Source: Bacillota bacterium
GTDB lineage: Bacteria > Bacillota > Clostridia > Acetivibrionales > JANLFN01
Assembly (NCBI GenBank): GCA_023421675.1
Contig: JAEZTC010000009.1
Location: 55,874-119,873 of the forward strand
DNA: 64,000 bases
Direction of reading: 5' to 3'
Shown here one piece after another: positions 16,928 to 24,697 of this stretch. Both the position numbers and the translations under genes were made by a program. The notes beneath the pieces are model-generated. The model was given only the letters and a program-made list of their open reading frames with translations. It did no database searches and was not told the DNA's origin. Within the stretch, counting starts at the first letter, position 1, and the number at the start of each line of letters is the position of its first letter.

Positions 16928-19360
16928 TTACTTTTTGTTTAGTACAAGCTGGTCGTCCTTGACATCAATAACCACCTCATCGCCTGATGTTACCTTTCCT
17001 TCAAGCATTTCTTCCGCAAGACGGTCCTCAATCATGCTTTGTATGGATCTTCTAAGAGGTCTTGCACCATAAACCTGATCATAGCCCTTTTTTGCGAGGA
17101 AAGATTTTACCTCTTCAGTAAGCTCAAGTGTAATCCCATTCTGCTTAAGCCTGTTGATGAGGCCTCCAAGCATTATTCCTACAATATTCCTGAGATGCTC
17201 TTCTTCAAGCGGATGGAATACAATAACTTCATCCACTCTATTAAGGAATTCAGGCCTGAAAGTCTTTTTCAATTCCCCCATGACATTATTCTTCATTTCC
17301 TGGTAGTTACGTGCCTTCTCATCCCCGCCTACAGAAAAGCCCATTCGTTTGGGCTCTGTAATGAGCCTTGCACCAACATTTGATGTCATAATTATTACAG
17401 CATTCCTGAAGTCTACAGTTCTTCCCTGAGAGTCTGTAAGCCTTCCGTCTTCAAGAATTTGAAGCAGTATATTAAATACATCAGGGTGCGCCTTCTCTAT
17501 TTCATCAAACAATACAACCGAATATGGCTTTCTTCTTACCTTCTCGGTAAGCTGTCCGCCTTCTTCAAAGCCAACATAGCCTGGAGGTGCTCCTATGAGC
17601 CTTGCCACAGTATGCTTTTCCATGTATTCGGACATATCAATTCTTATAATTGAATTTTCATCCCCAAACAAAGCTTCCGCTAAAGCTTTGCTCAGCTCGG
17701 TTTTACCAACACCGGTAGGTCCCAGGAAAATGAATGACCCAACAGGTCTCTTGGGGTCTTTAAGTCCGACACGGCCTCTTCTTATTGCTTTGGAAACTGC
17801 TTTTGCCGCTTCATCCTGTCCTACAACCCTAAGATGCAATACATCTTCCATCTTTCTAAGTCTTTCAGATTCTTCTTCAGCAAGCTTTTTAACAGGAATT
17901 CCAGTCCAGCTTGCAACAATTTCTGCAATATCATCTTCCGTTACGGTATCGGTACTGGTCTGATGCTTCTGCTGCCAATTATTCTTGGCCTTTTCAAGCT
18001 CTGCCTTAAGCTTTTGTTCTTCATCCCTTATACGGGCTGCCTTTTCAAATTCCTGACATCTTATTGAGTCTTCCTTTTCCTTTGCAAGCTTCTCAACCTT
18101 GCTTTCAAGCTCCTTCAAATCAGGCGGAGCTGTGAAGGATTTGAGCCTTACTCTGGAAGCCGCTTCATCAATAAGGTCAATTGCCTTATCGGGGAGGAAT
18201 CTGTCAGTAATATACCTATCTGAGTATTTTACAGCTGCATCAAGTGCATCGTCGGTAATTTTTACCCTGTGATGGGCTTCATACTTATCTCTTACACCCT
18301 TTAATATCTCATATGCCTCTTCCTTTGAAGGTTCACCTACCGTTATAGGCTGAAATCTTCTTTCGAGCGCAGCATCCTTTTCAACATGCTTTCTGTATTC
18401 ATCAAGGGTAGTTGCACCGATTACCTGTATCTCACCCCTTGCAAGCAGTGGTTTTAAAATATTGCTGGCATCGATGGCACCCTCTGCGGCACCTGCACCG
18501 ATTATTGTATGCATTTCATCTATAAACAGGATTACATTTCCGGCTTTCCTTATCTCTTCGACAGCCTTTTTGAGCCTTTCTTCAAATTCGCCTCTATATT
18601 TGGCCCCGGCGACCATCGATGAAAGGTCAAGCGTTACAACCCTTTTTTCCTTTAATATTTCAGGAATATTACCTTCAACAATCTTTTGCGCAAGGCCTTC
18701 GGCAATAGCAGTCTTACCAACACCGGGTTCTCCGATGAGGCAGGGATTGTTTTTTGTTCTTCTTGAAAGTATTTGAATAACCCTTTCAATTTCCTTATCA
18801 CGGCCTATTACAGGGTCAAATTTTCCTTCCTTAGCCATTTCTGTAAGGTCACGCCCGAACTGGTTAAGTGTCGGTGTATTTGAATAATTTGCGCTGCTTC
18901 TTGGCTCACCAGATGACCCTGGTGATTCTTCATTCAGGATTTTCACTATTTCATTCAAAAGCTTGGAAGGGTCAACCCCTAAATCCATAAGGATCCTTAC
19001 AGCAACACTTTCTCCCTCCTTCATTATTCCTAGAAGAAGGTGTTCTGTACCTATATAGTTATGTCCCAGTCTTCTTGCCTCCCTAAAGGACAATTCAAGT
19101 ACCCTCTTTGTCCTGGGTGTAAACCCAAGAGGCTGCTGGCCGGTTTCTTCACCTCTGCCTATAAGCTCTTCTATTTCCTTTAAAACCTTATCTTCAACAA
19201 CACCTTGCCCCTGCAAAACTCTTGCAGCAACACCCGTACCTTCTCTTACGAGCCCGAGCAGGATATGTTCAGTTCCTACGTAATTATGGCCAAGCTGCAT
19301 AGCACTTTCCTGGGAATATGCTATTGCTTTTTCTGCCTTTTCTGTAAAACGTCCGTACAT
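16928..19360 (-). CDS. clpC: ATP-dependent Clp protease ATPase subunit ClpC
   Basis: 810 residues. ClpC is the Hsp100 unfoldase that feeds ClpP and degrades proteins marked by phospho-arginine from McsB. Two N-terminal Clp-N repeats (GTEHILLGL, GTEHLLLGI) precede AAA domain 1 (Walker A GEPGVGKT, Walker B VILFIDEMH), a coiled-coil middle region with a UVR motif, and AAA domain 2 (GPTGVGKTEL, VVLFDEIEKAH). The ATG at 19360 lies eight bases after AAGGAG; an in-frame GTG nine bases earlier overlaps that site. It is the last gene of the CtsR-controlled operon, 24 bases after mcsB. Confidence 0.98.
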   Translation of the reverse strand: MYGRFTEKAEKAIAYSQESAMQLGHNYVGTEHILLGLVREGTGVAARVLQGQGVVEDKVLKEIEELIGRGEETGQQPLGFTPRTKRVLELSFREARRLGHNYIGTEHLLLGIMKEGESVAVRILMDLGVDPSKLLNEIVKILNEESPGSSGEPRSSANYSNTPTLNQFGRDLTEMAKEGKFDPVIGRDKEIERVIQILSRRTKNNPCLIGEPGVGKTAIAEGLAQKIVEGNIPEILKEKRVVTLDLSSMVAGAKYRGEFEERLKKAVEEIRKAGNVILFIDEMHTIIGAGAAEGAIDASNILKPLLARGEIQVIGATTLDEYRKHVEKDAALERRFQPITVGEPSKEEAYEILKGVRDKYEAHHRVKITDDALDAAVKYSDRYITDRFLPDKAIDLIDEAASRVRLKSFTAPPDLKELESKVEKLAKEKEDSIRCQEFEKAARIRDEEQKLKAELEKAKNNWQQKHQTSTDTVTEDDIAEIVASWTGIPVKKLAEEESERLRKMEDVLHLRVVGQDEAAKAVSKAIRRGRVGLKDPKRPVGSFIFLGPTGVGKTELSKALAEALFGDENSIIRIDMSEYMEKHTVARLIGAPPGYVGFEEGGQLTEKVRRKPYSVVLFDEIEKAHPDVFNILLQILEDGRLTDSQGRTVDFRNAVIIMTSNVGARLITEPKRMGFSVGGDEKARNYQEMKNNVMGELKKTFRPEFLNRVDEVIVFHPLEEEHLRNIVGIMLGGLINRLKQNGITLELTEEVKSFLAKKGYDQVYGARPLRRSIQSMIEDRLAEEMLEGKVTSGDEVVIDVKDDQLVLNKK

Positions 19361-19384
19361 ATTTATCACTCCTTTTCAAGTGCA

Positions 19385-20413
19385 TTATTCAAGTGTCAAA
19401 CTTTTTCTTACTATTTCAGCACGTTTAATGTCTCTCTCTTCAGGATTTAATGTCTTACCTGAATTTTTCTGCAGATTTGCAGGTTGAATTGCAACCAGCA
19501 AATTATCTAAAATCTCTTTTTTAACACTCATAATTATACCCATATCCACTCCAAGTCTAACATCAGATAGAAGTTTTAAAGCCTCTTCGGTAGACATGAT
19601 TCTTGCATTTGAAACAAGTCCCAAAGAGCGGTATACCTTGTCTTCGAACCTGTATGGGTTTTGCTTGAGCATATCATTCCGTATAGTTCTTTCCTGGTCT
19701 ACAATCTGCTCAACAATCCTTGAAATGCTGGATACAATCTCTTCTTCACTCTGGCCAAGCGTTACTTGGTTTGAAATCTGAAACATGTTGCCTGAAGCTT
19801 CGCTGTTCTCGCCATACAGGCCCCTTACAGCCACGCCAAGCTTCCTGCAGGCTTCAAGCAGGTTTTTTATATAACCGGTCATTGTAAGCGCTGGCAAATG
19901 AAGCATTGCAGATGCTCTTATTCCGGTACCTGCATTAGTGGGGCAGCAGGTAAGATAACCATAATCACGGCTGAATGCGAAATCAACCTTTTCCTCAAGC
20001 AGACTATCAATCTCGCTACACTTTTTCCATGCATCGTCTATCCTCATTCCTGGATATATACACTGGAGCCTTACATGATCCTCTTCATTTATCATAATGC
20101 TTATGGTACCGTCACCGCTAATCAGAACCCCTCGTTCTCTGGAGCTTTGGGCCATATCCGGGCTTATAAGGTGTTTTTCCAGAAGCACCTGCCTGTTTAA
20201 CGCATCAAGCTGTCCAATATCTATAAAAGTGAATTTATTTTTCTGACTTTTTTTAATATTTAAAACCGAGTCTCTTACACGGTCCAAAACCTTTAATTCA
20301 TGTTCCCTGGTCATTTTTAACGGGAACGGGAAATCATTAAGATTACGCGCAAGTCTTACCCTGCTGCTGATTACAACATCTGACCCATTGCTTTCAAAAG
20401 GCGTACCTGGCAT
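19385..20413 (-). CDS. mcsB: Protein arginine kinase McsB
   Basis: 342 residues. McsB phosphorylates arginine residues on proteins, including CtsR, and so marks them for ClpCP. It has the ATP:guanido phosphotransferase fold: SSRVRLARN near the N-terminus, the conserved cysteine block CPTNAGTGIRAS and, at the C-terminus, RDIKRAEIVRKS, matching the phospho-arginine sensing segment. It lacks the N-terminal domain of creatine kinases, as expected. The ATG at 20413 follows AGGAGG by seven or more bases; the GTG nine bases upstream overlaps the site. It follows mcsA by 31 bases. Confidence 0.97.
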   Translation of the reverse strand: MPGTPFESNGSDVVISSRVRLARNLNDFPFPLKMTREHELKVLDRVRDSVLNIKKSQKNKFTFIDIGQLDALNRQVLLEKHLISPDMAQSSRERGVLISGDGTISIMINEEDHVRLQCIYPGMRIDDAWKKCSEIDSLLEEKVDFAFSRDYGYLTCCPTNAGTGIRASAMLHLPALTMTGYIKNLLEACRKLGVAVRGLYGENSEASGNMFQISNQVTLGQSEEEIVSSISRIVEQIVDQERTIRNDMLKQNPYRFEDKVYRSLGLVSNARIMSTEEALKLLSDVRLGVDMGIIMSVKKEILDNLLVAIQPANLQKNSGKTLNPEERDIKRAEIVRKSLTLE

Positions 20414-20444
20414 ACGATGCACCTCCTATCATAAAACTGTTTTA

Positions 20445-20954
20445 TTATTTTCCTGTTTTGTCAGCTTCAAGCTCTTTAATCCGATCCCTCAGTTTAGCCG
20501 CATCTTCATATTCTTCTGCCTGAATTGCCTTATTCAAAAGTTCCTTAAGCCTATCTACATCATTAGAGATCTTGATGTGTTCAGACTGTTTAGCCGGAGC
20601 CTTACCACTGTGGACAGTATTACCGTGAAGCTGCTTAAGCAGCGGATTCAGCCTTTCGCCAAACAGTTTATAACAGTTACTGCATCCAAGCTTGCCTGTC
20701 TTTTGAAATTCTTCATATGTCATACCGCATACATCGCATACCTTATCCGGCACCCTTGGAATTTGAAATTCCTGATTTGAACCCAGATTCAATATGCCTG
20801 AAAAGAAATCACTTATGCTGAAAGGTGACTCAAAGCTTATTTGTCCCTGTTGGGATGCACATTGTTCACACAGGTACATGTCCATTTTAGTACTGTTTAT
20901 TATTTGTGTAAGGTGTACGCTTGCAGGCCTTTTCTGACACAATTGGCATAACAT
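20445..20954 (-). CDS. mcsA: McsB activator McsA, zinc-binding UVR protein
   Basis: 169 residues. McsA binds and activates McsB. Four CxxC pairs are visible (CQLC at 3-6, CEQC near 30, CDVC near 76 and CSNC near 92), matching two zinc-binding modules. A C-terminal UVR motif follows (LNKAIQAEEYEDAAKLRDRI). The start has GGGAGTG upstream. It sits between ctsR and mcsB, but the gap to ctsR is unusually long (264 bases) and is filled by a structured repeat. Confidence 0.95.
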   Translation of the reverse strand: MLCQLCQKRPASVHLTQIINSTKMDMYLCEQCASQQGQISFESPFSISDFFSGILNLGSNQEFQIPRVPDKVCDVCGMTYEEFQKTGKLGCSNCYKLFGERLNPLLKQLHGNTVHSGKAPAKQSEHIKISNDVDRLKELLNKAIQAEEYEDAAKLRDRIKELEADKTGK

Positions 20955-20986
20955 AGGCTCACTCCCTGACTATTCTATCTTCAACA

Positions 20987-21176
20987 CTATATATGATGAA
21001 GTAATTACTTATACATCATTTGCATTTTTAAAGCCAAATGCAAATAGGTGTCTAATCAGAATTTACTTAATCATATTATAGATGTAATAAGTTGAATTAA
21101 AATCATTTATCATACCATCATGGCCGGCATTAAGGACATGATGCATACTAAGTATTTAATTCAACTTATATAATAT
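20987..21176. repeat. Structured repeat, copy 1 (inside the ctsR operon)
   Basis: About 190 bases nearly identical to 38741-38937 but embedded in unrelated flanks. It holds two nested fold-backs. The first is an outer stem ATGATGAAGTAA with its partner near 21062-21076, around an inner hairpin ATTTGCATTT/AAATGCAAAT (21018-21045). The second is an outer stem AAGTTGAATTAAA/ATTTAATTCAACTT (21089-21167) around CATCATGGCC/GGACATGATG (21117-21143). It fills the ctsR-mcsA gap. It could be a small non-autonomous mobile element or a structured RNA processing site. Confidence 0.8.
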
Positions 21177-21218
21177 ATTTCCAATAAAATCAAAATGTAT
21201 CTTTTAACAAAGTTATTT

Positions 21219-21677
21219 TTATATTAAAAGGCTTGCAAGCATGTTTTTAAGTATTGAAGCCCTAATAATATCTCTTGCCTGAGGCGGTACTGCTATAAGC
21301 GCTTTATCGCTTACCGCAGCCTTAAGAATCAAGCCTTCCCTGTCGGTTACAACCTCATAATCCATAAAGTTATTAATAAACGCTTCTGCAGTCTGCTGTG
21401 AAAGACTGTTCCCCATTGAGGCAACAATATGCATCAGATAATTCCCAGCCTTTGAAATATTGACCCTTTTTATCCTGATACAGCCTCCTCCGCCTCTTCT
21501 GCTTTCAACGTAAAAGCCTCTTTCGACAGTAAACCGTGTATCTATAACATAATTGATCTGGGACGGTACACATTTAAACTGATTTGCGAGTTCATTCCTT
21601 TGAATCTCTATTACCCCATCCGTATCGTTTATGAGCTGCTTTATAAATGCTTCTATTAAATCACTTAAAATAGCCAT
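21219..21677 (-). CDS. ctsR: Transcriptional repressor CtsR
   Basis: 152 residues. CtsR represses class III heat-shock genes until heat or McsB activity removes it. The N-terminal winged helix (ILSDLIEAFIKQL...NELANQFKCVPSQINYVI) includes the beta-wing with a glycine run (ESRRGGGGCIRI), the classic DNA-binding tip. The C-terminal domain mediates dimerisation. The ATG at 21677 is chosen because AAGGTG lies six bases upstream and the family starts at this point; upstream in-frame starts would place the CtsR operator inside the gene. It is the first gene of the ctsR-mcsA-mcsB-clpC operon. Confidence 0.95.
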   Translation of the reverse strand: MAILSDLIEAFIKQLINDTDGVIEIQRNELANQFKCVPSQINYVIDTRFTVERGFYVESRRGGGGCIRIKRVNISKAGNYLMHIVASMGNSLSQQTAEAFINNFMDYEVVTDREGLILKAAVSDKALIAVPPQARDIIRASILKNMLASLLI

Positions 21678-21696
21678 TCCCATCACCTTTTCTGAT

Positions 21697-21713
21697 TTTG
21701 ACTTTCCTTGACC
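21697..21713 (-). promoter_or_regulatory. CtsR operator (autoregulatory)
   Basis: GGTCAAGGAAAGTCAAA is the tandem heptad recognised by CtsR (two GGTCAAA-like units separated by three bases). It lies just downstream of the ctsR -10 hexamer and 20 bases before the start codon, a position that blocks RNA polymerase. The same sequence pattern occurs twice upstream of hsp20 at about 56 kb. Confidence 0.85.
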
Positions 21714-21722
21714 TTCAAAAAT

Positions 21723-21751
21723 ATTATACTGCATTTCATATTTAATTTCAA
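21723..21751 (-). promoter_or_regulatory. ctsR operon promoter
   Basis: TTGAAA (21751-21746) and a perfect TATAAT (21728-21723) lie 17 bases apart on the minus strand, next to the CtsR operator. This is a standard vegetative promoter under CtsR repression. Confidence 0.8.
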
Positions 21752-21812
21752 TATGCTAATTTATTTTATAGTTTTTGCAGATTTAAGACTAATATTCCCT
21801 TTGACAGTGAAA

Positions 21813-21846
21813 TAAAAAAGTGCCGGTTTGTTAAATCGACACTTTT
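21813..21846 (-). terminator. Terminator of the CDF transporter gene
   Basis: On the minus strand AAAAGTG(T)CG and CG(G)CACTTTT pair around a short loop, followed by a T-run. It lies within 45 bases of the transporter stop codon. Confidence 0.75.
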
Positions 21847-21855
21847 GAGACTTAA

Positions 21856-23271
21856 TCAGTTTGAACCCACCGGTTCAAAATGGATGTGGACGCTTTCTAT
21901 ATCGCTTATGTTGTCACGTATCTTGTTTGTAATCTTTTTTGTGATCTGTTCAGTAATTTCTGTTGTATAATCTTCCTCAACCTCACAATGAAGGAAAATT
22001 GTCAGCTTGTTCCCCTGCCTGTAAACCTTTATATCATGGCAGTTGATTGTTTCTGATACTTCCTTGATATGACCGCAGATTTTCGAAATGGTTTCTCCGC
22101 TGCTTTCGGTTATATCCTCTGCCTGTATACTTCGGCGGTTAACATATTCAAAGTTAACACTGACTTCAACTACATCCCTTACAGCCTCTTCTATCAATCC
22201 GCCGATTGTGTGTGAAAGCTCATGAGATTGATTAAGGTTCATACATTCCTTTACTTCAATATGAATAGCAATATATTTTTTTCCTGAAATCTCATAAATA
22301 TGGATATTGTGTATATTAGTACATACCGGAAACTTATCGACGATTTTCTTTACTACATGATAAACTTCATTATCCTCTGTTCCCGCTACATCAATCGGAT
22401 AAGTGCTTATTACTATGTCGCTGTTTGCAATTTTATGCTGCAGTCTTTCTCTTATCTCATCAACTATGGAATGAACAACCCTGTGACTTTCATTTCTTGA
22501 TATTCCTACGTTTAAATCTATAAAATAGCTAGGTCCGGAAGGTCTTATACGTACTTTTCCTACTTCCATAACACCTTTTACCTCATTAACCTCATGAAGA
22601 ACATCATTGACCATTCCCTTTGGTGCAGTATCCAAAAGTGCGTCAATTGTCCGCTTACCAAGCTTTGCACTTACAACTATTACGAGAACCGAAACACCCA
22701 GAGCCGCTATAGGGTCACCATACTTGAGTACTGATATCTTAAAGAGGTCACCCACACCAACTAATAAAAGTCCGGCTATTACAACATATGAACTCCATAC
22801 ATCTGTATCAAAATGCAGAGCATCTGCTTCCAGTGCCTGACTTCCATACTTCTTGGCAGTCTTTCTCAGTAACCTTGCCCTGGAAATATTAATCACAACC
22901 GAGAGTACCATAATTCCCATACCCCAAAGTGATTCTGTAAAGCTGACTATAACAAGTCCCCCGAAGAACAACCTATGAACAGCTTCATATATAATCCATG
23001 CACATGTAACAAAAAGCAGGAAGGTTTCAATAAGGGCTGAAAAACTTTCAATCTTCCCATGTCCATAATTGTGTTCATTATCTGCAGGCTTATCAGAAAT
23101 CCTTACTGCAAAAAATGTAACTACTGCAGCACACAAATCGAGAAGCGAATGTGCTGCTTCAGACAAAATACCCAAGCTTCCTGTGAAAACACCGACTACT
23201 ACTTTAATAACCGTAAGGAATACGGCTGCAATAACCGAGCTGAATGCAACCTTTTGCTTTTCCCCTGTCAT
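21856..23271 (-). CDS. Cation diffusion facilitator family metal transporter with extended C-terminus
   Basis: 471 residues, against about 300 for ordinary CDF proteins. CDF proteins export Zn2+, Fe2+, Mn2+ or similar ions in exchange for protons. The membrane domain (about 10-200) has the metal-site motifs AAHSLLD (helix 2) and ADALHFDTD (helix 5). The cytoplasmic part appears to hold three successive ferredoxin-like dimerisation units (about 205-290, 300-380 and 390-470), each ending in a beta strand such as VNFEY or VHIHFEP. The ATG at 23271 is seven bases after GGAGGG. It is monocistronic with its own terminator. The metal cannot be predicted. Confidence 0.9.
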   Translation of the reverse strand: MTGEKQKVAFSSVIAAVFLTVIKVVVGVFTGSLGILSEAAHSLLDLCAAVVTFFAVRISDKPADNEHNYGHGKIESFSALIETFLLFVTCAWIIYEAVHRLFFGGLVIVSFTESLWGMGIMVLSVVINISRARLLRKTAKKYGSQALEADALHFDTDVWSSYVVIAGLLLVGVGDLFKISVLKYGDPIAALGVSVLVIVVSAKLGKRTIDALLDTAPKGMVNDVLHEVNEVKGVMEVGKVRIRPSGPSYFIDLNVGISRNESHRVVHSIVDEIRERLQHKIANSDIVISTYPIDVAGTEDNEVYHVVKKIVDKFPVCTNIHNIHIYEISGKKYIAIHIEVKECMNLNQSHELSHTIGGLIEEAVRDVVEVSVNFEYVNRRSIQAEDITESSGETISKICGHIKEVSETINCHDIKVYRQGNKLTIFLHCEVEEDYTTEITEQITKKITNKIRDNISDIESVHIHFEPVGSN

Positions 23272-23334
23272 CAACTAACCCTCCAATAATAACCGCCGGA
23301 TTAACTTCCGGCTTTGTTAAAGTAAATCAAGTGT

Positions 23335-23371
23335 CAAAAAAACCCGCATGACAAAATATTTTGTCTGCGGG
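23335..23371 (-). terminator. Strong intrinsic terminator
   Basis: On the minus strand CCCGC and GCGGG close a long stem whose inner part is GACAAAATATTTTGTC, followed by seven T residues. It ends the possible small RNA described next and any read-through from the LURP-one gene 150 bases upstream. Confidence 0.85.
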
Positions 23372-23507
23372 CCAACTTCTTATCTGCCCTTTGGACCCAG
23401 CCCCACATATCATTTTGTGTAATGATACATCGCCTGCTCAACCGTCCAATTTCTTTAGCCAGTATTATCTTTTCAAGAGTATATAATATACAAATGTTGT
23501 TAGTCAA
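23335..23507 (-). ncRNA. Possible small RNA with its own promoter and terminator
   Basis: Between the LURP-one gene and the CDF gene the minus strand has TTGACT (23507-23502) and TATACT (23483-23478) 18 bases apart, then about 100 bases without a convincing reading frame, then the strong terminator at 23371-23335. The predicted transcript would be about 135 bases. It contains a stem GATGTATCATT/AATGATATGT. A 66-codon frame across the region reads through the terminator stem and lacks a ribosome binding site, so I do not call it a gene. No known RNA family was recognised. Confidence 0.4.
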
Positions 23508-23517
23508 GGATAACCTT

Positions 23518-24000
23518 TTAATTATTATGATCATGGCAAGCCATATCTATCACTATGGCAAGTGCAAGGTTGACGACCTGATCTTCAGCATCATCTATAT
23601 CCACTCCGTATGTATCCGAAAATGAGAAAAACTGTTTGGAAATCCTTGCAGCAATCATACCATTTTTGATAAGTGCAAACTCATGCCCCCAAAAATCTCC
23701 ATCGATTTCATACTGATCCATATTATATGTAGTAATTACAAAATTGTTCTTGAAAAGCATAAACTTCTTTTTTACGTTAATTACAGGCTGTCCGCCTATA
23801 TAAATATTGTACTCAGGCATGAACCTGAATAACTTTTGTTCTATATAACAAAGCTCGTTTCCCAAAACATCAAATATCTTAAGCTTATGTCCTATTGAAA
23901 GCACCTGGCTTCTTACAATAAAAATATCATTTCCTGCAATATCCTTTATAGCAAAGCTGTCACCGAGTGAAAAAATCTTTTGCCGTACAATATACTGCAT
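23518..24000 (-). CDS. LURP-one-related (LOR/DUF567) family protein
   Basis: 160 residues. The repeated short beta strands (QKIFSLGDSFAIKDIAGNDIFIV, KIFDVLGNELCYIEQK) fit the LOR fold, a tubby-like beta barrel round a central helix, found in plants and in many bacteria (YxjI in Bacillus). Its bacterial role is unknown; membrane-phospholipid binding has been proposed for the fold. The ATG at 24000 follows AGGGGG by about eight bases; 17 upstream codons in the open frame have no ribosome binding site. It is divergent from the zinc-ribbon gene at 24153. Confidence 0.8.
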   Translation of the reverse strand: MQYIVRQKIFSLGDSFAIKDIAGNDIFIVRSQVLSIGHKLKIFDVLGNELCYIEQKLFRFMPEYNIYIGGQPVINVKKKFMLFKNNFVITTYNMDQYEIDGDFWGHEFALIKNGMIAARISKQFFSFSDTYGVDIDDAEDQVVNLALAIVIDMACHDHNN

Positions 24001-24152
24001 AATAGTTCCCCCTAATATCAAATAAAGGTATATAGCTATTATATCATACAAGCCGGATTCAAATGCTACTTAGTTTAAAATTCATTAATACCTTTTAAAA
24101 AATTGATAATTGTGGTATAACACATGTGAAGACATTAACAGGAGGTAAAGTC

Positions 24153-24650
24153 ATGCCATGGTGTCCTAAATGCAAGACAGAATACGAAAAAGGCTATACT
24201 GTATGTAACGACTGCGGTTCAGAGCTTGTCGAAAAATTACCTCAGGAAGCGCCTATTGAATATGACGAGCAGGTACTTCTGACAACAGTAAATAATGATA
24301 TGCAGGCAAGCTTGATAGAAAGTCTTCTGACAGCTTATAAGATACCGGTATATAAACGGTATAAGGAAGCAGGCGCTTATATGGAAGTTTACATGGGTAT
24401 GTCAAGATTCGGCGTTGATATATTCGTACCTTCAAAGCTAAAGCAGCAGGCACTTGAAATTATGAACAGTCAGATAGAAGGTCTTTCTGAGGACACAGAT
24501 TTTCAGGACGATGAAGCTAATATGGAACAGCTTGAAGAAGAGTATCAAAAGAAAAGGCAATCACGTACCTGGCTACTACTTCTTATTATTCTTATACCTT
24601 TAGGCATTGGAGCAATCGGAGGTTTTATTTATATGCTATTAGACATATAA
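24153..24650 (+). CDS. Zinc-ribbon, DUF2007-like protein with C-terminal membrane anchor
   Basis: 165 residues. An N-terminal zinc ribbon (CPKC at 4-7 and CNDCG near 20) is followed by a ferredoxin-like domain resembling DUF2007 (LLTTVNNDMQASLIESLLTAYKIPVYKR...VDIFVPSKLKQQALEI), an acidic linker and one C-terminal membrane helix (about 142-163). Such proteins are thought to be small membrane-tethered signalling or adaptor proteins; no reaction is known. The ATG at 24153 is seven bases after AGGAGG, so the longer frame starting at 24126 is rejected. It ends in the terminator shared with transketolase. Confidence 0.75.
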   Translation: MPWCPKCKTEYEKGYTVCNDCGSELVEKLPQEAPIEYDEQVLLTTVNNDMQASLIESLLTAYKIPVYKRYKEAGAYMEVYMGMSRFGVDIFVPSKLKQQALEIMNSQIEGLSEDTDFQDDEANMEQLEEEYQKKRQSRTWLLLLIILIPLGIGAIGGFIYMLLDI

Positions 24651-24664
24651 TTAAGCATAAATAT

Positions 24665-24689
24665 AAAGACGGGCTGAAGCCCGTCTTTT
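24665..24689. terminator. Bidirectional intrinsic terminator
   Basis: AAAGACGGGC and GCCCGTCTTT form a perfect ten-base stem with a four-base loop. It serves the zinc-ribbon gene on the plus strand and the transketolase pair on the minus strand. Confidence 0.85.
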
Positions 24690-24697
24690 AAAATTAT

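Noticed and set aside
20388..20780. 130-codon plus-strand frame
   Set aside because: It is antisense to mcsA and the start of mcsB, with no ribosome binding site and no domain.
23293..23312. GCCGGA/TCCGGC hairpin just upstream of the CDF ribosome binding site
   Set aside because: There is no T-run on the minus strand and the stem does not cover the ribosome binding site, so no role could be supported.
23334..23534. 66-codon minus-strand frame
   Set aside because: It runs through a strong terminator stem and lacks a ribosome binding site; a small RNA explains the stretch better.
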